A DNA stretch of 33,178 nt from Chrysochromulina tobinii. Lineage: Eukaryota; Haptophyta; Prymnesiales; Chrysochromulinaceae. The notes beneath the pieces were generated by a model that saw only the letters and a list, made by a program, of their open reading frames with translations, did not search any database and had not been told where the DNA came from. The position numbers and the translations under genes are program-made. Positions 1-7,669 of this stretch are shown here, piece by piece. Position 1 is the stretch's first letter; every line of letters begins with the position of its first letter. The stretch covers positions 1 through 33,178 of the forward strand of contig JWZX01002901.1 in NCBI GenBank assembly GCA_001275005.1, in the 5' to 3' direction.

Positions 1-1
1 C

Positions 2-716
2 ACCGCCGTAGGCGGCCGCATCTCTGACGGGCACCAGCTCGGCGCCGACGTCGCCGCCGCCTGCGAAGACGCACGACACGATCCGCCCAGGTGGGCGTCC
101 TTGCGGAACCGCCTGCCCGCCTCCGTCGCATCCCTCAGAGCCGAGCCCTTCCCGGGCGACCTCTTTCATCCCCACGTCTCCTCCAAGCCACCCCTCGCCC
201 GTGCCGCCCGGCTGCGCGACCAGCGCGAAGCCGAGCAAGCCGCACTCGCCGCGAGCAGCACCACCGCCGACCGCCTCCTACGCATCTCAGCCGGGCCAAT
301 CCACGTTACCCAGCTGTTCGAGGACGGCGTCTACGAGGGCATCATCATACCCTGGATGCAGCACGCCGACGCCGCCTTCGCCGCGATCGCCGCCGGCTGC
401 GCCGTCGACCGCCCACCCACCGTCACCGTCACCCAGGAGCAGATGCAGCCTTGGGCTCGCGGCATCGTCTGGGACTGCCAAGTTCCCTCCGCCTGCCTCC
501 CAGTCGAGCGGTCAACCCGCTCAACCATCTTCCCGGGGAAGCGGCAACTCGACCGCGCCGCGATCAGGCGTGTCGCAGCCGAGCTGCAATGGCACGACGT
601 TGACATCATCGCCCAAGCGGGCGAAGGCGGCGTCGAGTGCCGCAGCCACTGCCCTCTCGACACCGTCCTCGCCTTCCACCACCAGAGCCTCGTCGCCGAG
701 CACACCATCGTTATCC
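2..716 (+). pseudogene. DIRS-like pol N-terminal fragment (pre-RT region), truncated
   Basis: The frame is open from the window edge, and an internal ATG at 101 is not needed. The stretch around 530-690 (FPGKRQL, then LQWHDVDI, GEGGVE, then LDTVLAFHH) resembles the segment just before the reverse transcriptase fingers in DIRS-like polyproteins of algae; this comparison is from memory and not searched. The frame stays open to 880, but after about 705 the translation turns into Arg/His-rich text typical of a wrong frame, and the real coding sense continues in the next frame at 717. No YxDD reverse transcriptase motif is present. It is therefore a remnant with its 5' end outside the window and its 3' part deleted. 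Confidence 0.55.
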
Positions 717-1109
717 ATGCCCGCCGCCGAGCTCTTCGGCAGTGTCGCCATCGCCTCTGCCGTCTCCACCGCCATCGGCTCCCCACCGTCAGCGGTCCAC
801 GCCATCACCGACTGCGCGCCCGCCGCCAGCGCGATCAACGCCGCCACCAGCGGCGTCCATCAGCTTCGCCGCATCCTTAGGATCGCGCGCTCCTGCGCCC
901 CCCTTTGGCTCGGTGTCGCCATCCCCCGCGAAGCGAACGTCGACGCCGACCGTCTTAGCCACCCGCAGCTCTATGAGGACGTCGCCGCCGACGCCACCGC
1001 AGCAGGCCTCAGGGTCCACCGCATCCGCCTCCCCCTCGACTCAGCCCTATGGGACGACCTACGCTCAGCCGCTCAGCTTGGCGTCGGTCACACCGGCGAC
1101 CAGCTCTGA
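717..1109 (+). pseudogene. RNase H domain remnant of the DIRS-like element
   Basis: About 130 codons end in TGA at 1107-1109. Three of the four RNase H acidic positions can be placed: Glu in AELFGS directly after the junction, Asp in ITDCAPAA, and Asp in NVDADRLSHP, which matches the NxxAD pattern near the end of the domain. The first Asp and its beta strand are missing, so the deletion that removed the reverse transcriptase also took the start of RNase H and the enzyme should be dead. The ending LGVGHTGDQL followed by a stop looks like a natural polyprotein end. The upstream coding block is in a different frame, which confirms that the copy is broken. Confidence 0.55.
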
Positions 1110-2744
1110 CCCCTTCCTCATCCCCATCGCGGTACCGTCACACGTACGCACATCCTCATCTCCTCACCCTCATCCATCATCTCACCTGATCATCTCATCA
1201 TCGACCCATCCTCTTCTCTCCTCATCCCCATCGCTCTTCCCCCCCCCCTCGCAGGCCTACTTCGCCCCGCCAGGCTCACCGCCCCGGCCCGCGCGATCCC
1301 TCCGCCTCCCTCACAGCCCATCTGGTCGGCACGAAGGGCACACCCTCACCCCTCCGCGCCCCCAGCCGCGCCTCCGAGGACGCTGTCCCTCATCTCTCCA
1401 TCCTCACTCCCCGCAGCCTTCGAGCTCGGCCGCGTCGCTCCCGCACCGAGCGCCAAGTCCATCGCCCTGCGCGCCAAGGTTCAATCCCTCGCCGCCCAGT
1501 GCCATCTCTCGAGCGCAGTCGGCGAGTTCATCACCGATGACTGGATCGGCACCGAGCCCACCCTCGCCGCCACCGACCTCATCTCCTCCCTCCGCGCGAG
1601 CCTCAAGCGCAGAGCTTCATCCACGATCGACCTCGATCGCGCCGCCACGTCCCTCGAGTGGTTCGCCGACTTCATCTCCGCGTCCTCACGGCGCCCCTTC
1701 GCCCCCCTCGCTCACGCCGGGGATATCCAGGCCGCGATCTACAACTCCGAGACCCTCGAGTTATTCGGCGAGTACATCCGCTCCCGCGGCTCTCGCCAAA
1801 AGGGCAGGATCGGCGCCGCCATCGCCAGCGACACCGTCGACACCTACGTCGGCACAGTCAAGATCCTCGCCAGCCTCGGCGCCCACCACCGCATCACCTT
1901 CGAGTCCGCGAACGTGGTCATGCCGAGGGCATCCAAGGCGCATCGCCGCGCCCAAGCACCCCCAGGCGAGCGCAAGCTCAAGCGGGGCATCCGCGCACAC
2001 CATCTTCGAGCCCTCGTCGCCCTCGGCTTCGACCGCACCTCCGAGCGCGGCATCATCGACTGGGCCGCCGGCCTCGTAGCGTGGAACATCCTCCTCCGCG
2101 GCTGCGAACTCGGCGTCGTCCCCGGCAAACCTCTCGACACCGCGCGCGACGCGGTCTTCGGAGCCATCACGTGGCGCTCGCCGTGCCACGACAGCTCCGG
2201 CCTACCCTGGCTCGTTTGGGATGTCGTCCCCGCCAAGGATACCACTGCCCGCAGGCGCTCGTGCCCCATGGCAATCCGGCGCCGGAGCGCCGGTCCCCTC
2301 GGCGCCGACCCCATGTGCACCTACGACGCCATCTTCATCGCGTGGACCGCGACCGCCGGCACGCATCCCCCCGACTCCGGGCGCACTCTCGACCCATCTC
2401 TCGCCCCCCGTCCCTTCTTCACCGGACGCGATCGCGGGCCGTGGGACACCGAGGATACCCGACTCCTCGCTCGCCGCTTCGCCACCGCGCTAGGACTCGA
2501 CCCCTCCGAGTTCGGAGGCAAGTCCTTCCGCATTGGTGGCGCCACTGATTGGCGCGACATCTTCGGCGCCGACGCCGAGCGTGTCATCAAGCAGCGCGGG
2601 CGGTGGCAGTCTGACATCGCCTTCCTCTACCAGCGCGCGCTGGCCGAGACCCATCTACGGGGGTCCGCCGCAGTAGCCGACGCCGACCACGCAGATCTCG
2701 AGTCTCTATGCCTCGGCTGGGTCCAGCCCGCCACATTTCGCTGA
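1110..2744 (+). CDS. Tyrosine recombinase (DIRS-like integrase)
   Basis: The frame has no stop from 1110 to the TGA at 2742-2744, but recognisable protein starts only near 1440; the first in-frame ATG is at 1914, inside the domain. Residues encoded at about 1760-1920 form a helical core-binding region (ELFGEYIRSRG, then TVDTYVGTVKILASLG). The catalytic half follows: LLRGCELG holds the box I Arg near 2095-2110, FRIGGATDW holds the second Arg near 2527, GRWQSD supplies the His/Trp position near 2599, and FLYQRAL holds the presumed nucleophilic Tyr near 2630. These are the hallmarks of eukaryotic DIRS/Crypton-type recombinases. The 5' part is pyrimidine-rich and includes a C-tract followed by GCAG at 1251-1254, resembling an intron acceptor, so an upstream intron is possible. 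The recombinase is the least damaged part of the element. Confidence 0.65.
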   Translation, partial: PLPHPHRGTVTRTHILISSPSSIISPDHLIIDPSSSLLIPIALPPPLAGLLRPARLTAPARAIPPPPSQPIWSARRAHPHPSAPPAAPPRTLSLISPSSLPAAFELGRVAPAPSAKSIALRAKVQSLAAQCHLSSAVGEFITDDWIGTEPTLAATDLISSLRASLKRRASSTIDLDRAATSLEWFADFISASSRRPFAPLAHAGDIQAAIYNSETLELFGEYIRSRGSRQKGRIGAAIASDTVDTYVGTVKILASLGAHHRITFESANVVMPRASKAHRRAQAPPGERKLKRGIRAHHLRALVALGFDRTSERGIIDWAAGLVAWNILLRGCELGVVPGKPLDTARDAVFGAITWRSPCHDSSGLPWLVWDVVPAKDTTARRRSCPMAIRRRSAGPLGADPMCTYDAIFIAWTATAGTHPPDSGRTLDPSLAPRPFFTGRDRGPWDTEDTRLLARRFATALGLDPSEFGGKSFRIGGATDWRDIFGADAERVIKQRGRWQSDIAFLYQRALAETHLRGSAAVADADHADLESLCLGWVQPATFR

Positions 2745-3116
2745 GCCAGCCAGCCAGCAAGCAGCATCCCATCGCATCAGCACACAGCATCTGCTCAGCG
2801 GGGTGGGGCGCGCCGTTGGCGAGGCACTTGTGCCTCCCGCTTCGCATGGGTGTCACGGCTTCTCCCCACATCAGGCCACGTGGCCCACGGTTCAGTCTCG
2901 TCAATTGACGAAACCCGGCAGCCCCGGGTCTCGTCAATCGCACAGAGCAGACTAGGGTTACCCAGCCAGATTAGGGTTACCGTCACTCACACGTCCGTAC
3001 CTTCCCCATTCTCTATGAGAGGGGCCGCACCAGAGGCGTTTGCGTCCGGTACAGAGCGTGAACTGACAGGATCAGGGAAGCGGAAAGCTTGACTTGACTT
3101 GGCTTGAGCGGCGTGA
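2745..3116. other. Spacer between retroelement and DsbA-like gene; likely promoter of the latter
   Basis: This 372-bp stretch holds no convincing gene. It contains the hairpin at 2899-2938, two copies of TAGGGTTACC-like text at about 2953-2981, and just before the next ATG a short tandem of CTTGA/TTGAC units (about 3088-3108). The latter also occurs upstream of the gene at 15024 and may be a 5' untranslated or initiator element. No TATA box is obvious. Confidence 0.35.
2899..2938. repeat. Palindrome plus hairpin (TCGTCAAT repeats)
   Basis: TCGTCAATTGACGA at 2899-2912 is a perfect 14-bp palindrome. Its right half (2904-2918) can pair with 2924-2938 over 15 bp with one mismatch and a 5-base loop. 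TCTCGTCAAT thus occurs twice, once inverted relative to the stem. It lies 155 bp after the recombinase stop codon and might be an end sequence of the retroelement or a remnant of a small inverted-repeat element. Confidence 0.5.
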
Positions 3117-3743
3117 ATGCCAGGCCCTCCATTGCCTCCGACCCAAACTGGTGCCGTCCTCGGCGACCCGGGCGCGCCCATACGCGTCGAAATGTACTTG
3201 GATCTCATCTGCCCGTTTAGTCGAAAAATGTGGGCTTCCACCGTGGAGGCCAAGCTGAACGAGAAGGCGGGCGACAAGGTGTGCTTCATATTCAACCAGG
3301 TCATTCAGCCATGGCATCCTCAGGGCACCTGCGTGCACGAGGCTGCCCTTGCGGTCAAGCAGTGTGCGCCAGACAAGTTCTTTGCGTACTGCACTGCGCT
3401 GTTCACGGCGCTCGACAACGGCCGGTTCAAGGACGACACCACTTGGGACCTTTCCCGCGCCCAGATTTACGAGGAGCTGCTGGTCATCGCAGCCGCGACC
3501 GGCATCGACCGCGCAGCCGTCGAGGCACTGCTCGCGCGTAGCCCCGAGGCTGGCAACTCCGGCAACCAGATGACGCAGATGATCAAATGGGTGGTGAAGT
3601 ACCATCGGTGCCGCGGGGTGCACGTGACACCCACGGTGCACGTCAATGGCCTCGAGGCCGGCGTCGTGTCGAGCGGCTGGTCCACCGAGCAGTGGCTCGA
3701 ATTCCTCAAGGCCGAGGGCGATGACTTTTTCCGCGGCAAGTAG
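3117..3743 (+). CDS. DsbA-like thioredoxin-fold protein with CxxS active site
   Basis: This single-exon ORF encodes 208 residues. EMYLDLICPFSRKMW near residues 25-39 is the first strand and helix of a DsbA/thioredoxin fold, with Cys32-Pro-Phe-Ser35 where oxidoreductases have CxxC. VTPTVHVNG near residue 170 carries the cis-proline Thr-Pro that faces the active site, and a helical insertion lies between, as in DsbA, FrnE and HCCA isomerase relatives. Loss of the second Cys means it should not form a normal CxxC disulfide; monothiol chemistry (glutathione-linked or isomerase-like) is more likely, but the substrate is unknown. There is no signal peptide, so it is probably cytosolic. The ATG at 3117 precedes the fold by about 20 residues, and no better start is visible. 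It converges on the DGAT2-like gene, with the MITE between them. Confidence 0.8.
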   Translation: MPGPPLPPTQTGAVLGDPGAPIRVEMYLDLICPFSRKMWASTVEAKLNEKAGDKVCFIFNQVIQPWHPQGTCVHEAALAVKQCAPDKFFAYCTALFTALDNGRFKDDTTWDLSRAQIYEELLVIAAATGIDRAAVEALLARSPEAGNSGNQMTQMIKWVVKYHRCRGVHVTPTVHVNGLEAGVVSSGWSTEQWLEFLKAEGDDFFRGK

Positions 3744-3825
3744 TACTAATATCGGGAATCTCTAAAAAAGGTCCTTTTCGCTTTTGTGCCCGGCATGGCG
3801 CCCATGGCGCGAGCCATGATGACAG

Positions 3826-4263
3826 CATAGGGTGGGGGTAGGGTAAAAGCGAGGGCCTTTTGACGTAAGACGGTAAAAGTGTACAGGGTACAAAAATTGC
3901 GTAAAACGGTAAAAGTCATCGTGCCTCTGTATCCAGGGAAAAACAAAAAGCAGGGTAAAAAGCCACTTTTACTGAAAGCACCAGTACACTTCGAACACTT
4001 CGAGTACACTCGCCGAGCGAGCGTGAATGTAATTCATGAACAGGAGACTTCACTGGTCCTGTCATGCCAAGTCACACAGGCTCATACAGGTGGCTGGCGG
4101 CGGCACGCGCAGCACGCCAATGAAAACGAATTGTGTGTTTGCGGTAAAACGGTAAAAGTTACTGACAGGAAATGGGCGTAAGACGGTAAAAGTTGCCCTT
4201 TGGCGAGATTCTCGTAAGAAGGTAAAAGTTCCGGACCCCCGGAAAAGCTACCCCCACCCTATG
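3826..4263. mobile_element. hAT-like MITE (438 bp) with 8-bp target duplication
   Basis: CATAGGGTGGGGGTAG at 3826-3841 is exactly inverted at 4248-4263, giving 16-bp perfect terminal inverted repeats. Immediately outside, GATGACAG is repeated directly (3818-3825 and 4264-4271), an 8-bp target-site duplication. Inside, a 17-bp motif CGTAARACGGTAAAAGT recurs five times in one orientation, clustered near both ends, with a shorter GGTAAAAGC next to the left repeat. There is no transposase ORF. An 8-bp duplication, short inverted repeats starting with CA, and subterminal repeats containing AAACGG or RACGG fit a non-autonomous hAT element; AAACGG is the known subterminal binding word of maize Ac transposase. 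The element fills most of the 642-bp spacer between two convergent genes. The structure is seen directly; the superfamily is inferred. Confidence 0.8.
3864..4229 (+). repeat. Five subterminal copies of CGTAARACGGTAAAAGT inside the MITE
   Basis: Copies lie at 3864-3880, 3900-3916, about 4142-4159, 4177-4193 and 4213-4229. Three of the neighbouring spacings are 36, 34 and 36 bp, and the two clusters flank an unrelated middle of about 225 bp. All point the same way, so they are not simply part of the inverted repeats. Regular spacing near a multiple of the helix turn suggests binding sites for a transposase supplied in trans. Confidence 0.75.
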
Positions 4264-4385
4264 GATGACAGCCATCACCCTGTGACGCCACAAGATCGCC
4301 ACCCCTCTCGTCCGCCCAACTCTTCCTACCGTCAAGACATAGCGCCGCCCAGCTCTCGCACGCGCCTCCGATGGCCTCGCGCCTC

Positions 4386-5602
4386 TCAGATGATCTGCAG
4401 CTCCTTGTGCGCGTAGTCCGGGTTCGTGCTCTTGTAGTTGTCAAAGAGAGCCTTGATGGCGGCGCAATACTGATCGTGGTACTGATCAATCTGTGCGGAA
4501 GTCGGCTCTGCGATCTGAGGCCACCCGAGGGGCCGGTCGCGCGGTGGTAAGCATTTGCATGCAAGGCAGGTCATCAGTGGCAATCAAAACGTACCTGCGG
4601 CAATCCGAGGGGCCGGCCGCGCGCGTAGACGAGCTTGACGGCGTTCGGTACGGGGAGCCCGAAGCGGCCCCAAAAGTAGGTGACGGAGACGCCCATTTTG
4701 CGTGAGAGCTTCGCGATCGGCGCCCAGCGCACCGTGCTCAGCACCGTCGTGTTCCCAAAGAAGTAGACGGGGATCACATCTGCACCGGTCTGCAGGGCGA
4801 GCTTGATGAATCCCTTTCGCGCCTTGAGGACGACTGCTTCCTCCTTGGGAGAGGAGGCGAAGAGCTCCGCAATGCCACCCACATACAGCACAAAAGAGCC
4901 GCGGTTGCGCGCGAGCCGCTTCTTGAGCACCGGGCCCGCCGCGTCGATGACGCCAAAGACACCGAGGACGTCTTTAAGGATCGGGAAGAAGCGTATCACG
5001 GACGCGGCGGCTGTGGGCACCTCGAGAGGCAAGGCGGGGCCGATGCCGCCCTTCTTGTCGGCCATGGTCGCGATAGCGCCGCACACGCCGCAGAAGCTGA
5101 AGACGCCGTGCGGGTGTGCCACCAAGATGTAGCGCTTGCCAGCGGCATGATTTGCCTTGAGCTCATCGTCGCCGATCTCATGGTACTCCTCATAGCGGAA
5201 GTACTTGGGAATTTGGCGAGCGCACCAGTTGCCGAGGACGTATGGGCTCAAAGCGACCGACACCCAGGCTGGCGTCAGCATCGAGATGGCGATCGGCGCA
5301 ATCAGTGTCCACGTCAGCGGAGACCGAAAGTCGTACATGAGAAGGCAGATCGCAGCAAGCAAGTGCAGCGGAGCGAGGATGTAGACCAGGGTGAAGGGCG
5401 CTGCAGATAGAAACCCGACCAAACGCTCGAATGGTGAGGAGTCGACATACGAACGCGTCGGGGACGTGAGCTTCGGCATGAAGCCTGGCGCGAGGTGGTC
5501 CGTCGCGTACCTGTTGCAGCCTACCGGTACCGGTAAAGCCGCGTGCGATGGCGTGAATGTGAATGTAGTATTTTTGGCCCAGGATAACGATTTAAGGTCC
5601 AA
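4386..5602 (-). CDS. DGAT2-like diacylglycerol/monoacylglycerol acyltransferase, two exons
   Basis: This membrane enzyme family transfers acyl groups from acyl-CoA to di- or monoacylglycerol at the ER, making storage lipid. Exon 1 is 5602-4595 and exon 2 is 4514-4386; the intron 4594-4515 starts GTACGT and ends CCTCAG, and keeps frame. Two hydrophobic stretches (residues about 60-90 and 96-125) precede VAHPHG, whose HPHG box at 163-166 is the DGAT2 signature. FFPILKDVLG, GGIAELF and RKGFIKLALQTGADVIPVYFFGN are further family blocks. Exon 2 gives the family's C-terminus (AEPTSAQIDQYHDQY). The model gives 378 residues from the first Met, or 337 from Met42 (codon 5477-5479), which is the more likely start because the first 41 residues do not look conserved. 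It is co-oriented with the next gene at 5789. Confidence 0.85.
4515..4594 (-). other. 80-bp DGAT2 intron that is exactly one tandem-duplication period
   Basis: The last 28 bp of exon 1 (4595-4622) and the last 28 bp of the intron (4515-4542) match at 24 of 28 positions on the same strand, including the terminal CAG. The offset, 80 bp, equals the intron length. The exon-end copy supplies the donor side and the intron-end copy supplies the acceptor AG. Confidence 0.8.
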
Positions 5603-5788
5603 CGCGCATTAAAGCAAACATCACTTTGTAAGACCAGCGCGCGCCGGCGGCGCCGATCGGTGGCGATCGCCGTCCACGTTTCGTCCGTGCATGCGTCCGT
5701 GGCAGGGACAGGAGGTCCGCGCGCTCGCAAATAGAAATACTCGAAACCTCTCAGTTTAGAGTTAGAAGCTGCGGAACACACAACACAA

Positions 5789-7462
5789 CTAGCTCCTATA
5801 CTGTAGACCGAGCTCAGGCGCGATGCAATCGATCTTAGACAGCACCTCTTCCGCTGCCGCGAGCTTGAACGAGCGCTCGATTTCTGTGAGGGCGATCTTC
5901 TCCTCCCTGGTTGAGAGGATGACTTCCCTTGCCGTGAGGCTTTGCGCCCATCTCACGGTGGCGCTCCCGTCGCGGATGCCAGCGGCTTTCATGCGCTCGT
6001 AGCTGCTCGCCGTGGTGGCCGTGGTGGCCGTGGTGCGCCCCGTGAGCCCGCCCGCATGATTGGCCGTCGCGACCAAGGTGGTCCAGTGTTGAAAAGACGG
6101 CTGGTTGGGCAGGTTCTTGACGCGACAGTCTGGTCGTGCCGGCTCCTCATCATAGGGTACCTCTTTGACCTCGACTGCTTCCGCCGCGACAGCGGAGCAG
6201 GAAGACGTGGACCAGGGCCCGACTTCGATCTTTGCCGGTGGTCGCGGGGGCAACTCTCCTGAAGACTCGGTTGCAAGAGTCCGCATCGAAAGAGGCGGCG
6301 GCAGCGGCGGCGCCCGCGGCAGCAGTCTCGCTGGAATCGCCCATTGCTCGCGGTCCGCTGCGGACCCCAGGATCTCGCATCCGTCATCAGGAGCGCAGAG
6401 TGGCGCCGCTGCGACGTCATCAGCCCCATGTGGCTCTGTTGCGCCTGCCTTGGCCATCGTCAGCGGCTGGTCTTGGGCAGCCGATCGGGGCTGCAGCTCG
6501 CGCTCCTTGATGCACTGCTCCGCAGCTCGGAGCGCACGCTGCCTGATGGCAGCCTCTTCTTCCTTATCGCGCACGCGACGAGCTGCAGCCAAGCAGCGCA
6601 GCTGCGCGGCCGCGGCGGCATCGGTCACGGACGGCCTCGAAGCTGCAGCAGCCGCGATGCGCTGCTGGGTCCGTCCAGCCTCGCTCATCCTTGCAGCACG
6701 TTCAAGCGCTTTTGCCTGGGCGATTCGGAGGGCGCTGATCTCCTCGGGAGTGAGGTCCTCGGCTTTTGGTCTGATCTTGTCTGCAGATACACCGGTGGCG
6801 TGGTCGAGAGAGGACAACGCACGGGCCGAGCACACTCGAGCAGCGATCACCAACGCATGGCACCAGTTGCCATCGACGGGCGGCTGAAATATGGGCACAG
6901 GCCCAGGCACAGGCATAGACAGTGCGGAAAAGGCGGCGCGCTGCTTAATGAGCTCCTCAGCTGCAGTGTCCACATCTTGATGCACGAATTTGCTTCCCGC
7001 TCCATAACAGAGGCTGCTAGAAGTGGCCGCCGTTGGCTTCGCGATAATATGGCGCTTTTGTTCTACCGGCCGCCCGGCTGCAAAGCCAAGCACGGCTGCA
7101 CCGCCAGCAGTGTTCAGCTTTGCGTGAGCTTCAGAAGATCGTGGACGTTGCGCTGGCCCAAAGCACTGCCCTTCACCACGCCCTTCACCACGCGTATTGG
7201 GAACCCGGCGGAAGGCACGGAAGGGTTTTGCCGCAGGCTGCGATTCGGCCGGCAAGCCGCTGTGGACAAAAAGCGGCCGCTTGTCCGGGTCCATGTGCGA
7301 CGAGCGCACTGCAGCCGCGTATGCTCGGCACGGACGGACGGCCGACAACCAAAACGCCGCTTTTTGTTCGCGGCGCGCGCGTACAGGGTTCGATTGTTCG
7401 AACATGTGTGAATACGTACCGGTACCGGCACCCCGCGACGTCTGACCAAAACTTTGATACAA
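5789..7462 (-). CDS. Unknown Ala/Arg/Glu-rich protein
   Basis: I do not recognise this protein. The ORF encodes up to 557 residues; Met57 (codon 7292-7294, MDPDKRPLFV) is a likelier start, because the first 56 codons overlap an upstream region with repeated GGTACCGG words that looks like promoter. About residues 235-340 are strongly helical and charged (LTPEEISALRIAQAKALERAA, split over two heptad runs), suggesting a coiled coil. A Pro/Ser-rich linker follows, then a Thr-rich patch near residue 480. The C-terminal 60 residues are again helical (SYERMKAAGI, then TREEKIALTEIERSF) and could be the conserved part. There are no membrane segments and no signal peptide. Its start faces the GT8 gene across a 207-bp spacer. 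Codon and amino-acid use matches its neighbours. Confidence 0.6.
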   Translation of the reverse strand: MYQSFGQTSRGAGTGTYSHMFEQSNPVRARREQKAAFWLSAVRPCRAYAAAVRSSHMDPDKRPLFVHSGLPAESQPAAKPFRAFRRVPNTRGEGRGEGQCFGPAQRPRSSEAHAKLNTAGGAAVLGFAAGRPVEQKRHIIAKPTAATSSSLCYGAGSKFVHQDVDTAAEELIKQRAAFSALSMPVPGPVPIFQPPVDGNWCHALVIAARVCSARALSSLDHATGVSADKIRPKAEDLTPEEISALRIAQAKALERAARMSEAGRTQQRIAAAAASRPSVTDAAAAAQLRCLAAARRVRDKEEEAAIRQRALRAAEQCIKERELQPRSAAQDQPLTMAKAGATEPHGADDVAAAPLCAPDDGCEILGSAADREQWAIPARLLPRAPPLPPPLSMRTLATESSGELPPRPPAKIEVGPWSTSSCSAVAAEAVEVKEVPYDEEPARPDCRVKNLPNQPSFQHWTTLVATANHAGGLTGRTTATTATTASSYERMKAAGIRDGSATVRWAQSLTAREVILSTREEKIALTEIERSFKLAAAEEVLSKIDCIAPELGLQYRS

Positions 7463-7669
7463 GTTCGAACTTCAAAGCAGACGAGTACACCCGGTACCGG
7501 TACAGGTGAGCGCCTTCCGGTGTTCGGGCAATGTGTTCGGGTCACATAACCGTACCCGGTTCAACACCCCACCCCCAAAATCGGGGGAATTTAACTGGTC
7601 AGAAAAAGGTTCACGCACCACTTCACAGCCAATGTTTGTAATTCGACACCCCACACTTCTCAATCGGAA
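7463..7669. promoter_or_regulatory. Short divergent spacer with CCAAT module
   Basis: This 207-bp region lies between the starts of two divergent ORFs. Positions 7622-7645 carry TTCACAGCCAATGTTT followed by GTAATTCG. The same 24-bp block with one difference occurs inverted at 11103-11126, in the other divergent spacer. The block contains a CCAAT box followed by an AT-rich word. CCGGTACCGG-like palindromes lie just left of and inside the region (about 7419 and 7491). Confidence 0.5.

Larger units (their letters stand above)
1..2744 (+). mobile_element. Decayed DIRS-like (tyrosine recombinase) retrotransposon, 5' end outside window
   Basis: Three consecutive coding blocks on one strand have the order expected of a DIRS-type element: the N-terminal side of a reverse transcriptase polyprotein (frame 2, from the window edge to about 716), the C-terminal part of an RNase H domain (717-1109), and a tyrosine recombinase (open to 2744). 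The catalytic reverse transcriptase core that should lie between the first two blocks is absent; the text passes within a few bases, with a frame change, from the pre-RT region into RNase H. I read this as an internal deletion, so the copy cannot retrotranspose by itself. The left end lies outside the window. A short hairpin at 2904-2938 may belong to the right end, but no terminal repeats could be paired. The block order is seen; the DIRS assignment is inferred from family knowledge. Confidence 0.7.

Noticed and set aside
637-2079. 480-codon plus-strand ORF rich in Ser and Pro
   Set aside because: It overlaps the RNase H and recombinase coding frames, and its composition is the typical off-frame shadow of GC-rich sequence; no domain pattern.
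2950-2981. Two TTAGGGTT/TAGGGTTACC words suggesting telomeric repeats
   Set aside because: Only two imperfect copies separated by unrelated bases; not an array.
6344-7411. 355-codon ORF antisense to the unknown protein at 5789-7462
   Set aside because: The opposite strand has the more regular helical, charged protein; this reading is a Cys/Arg/Leu mixture with no motif.
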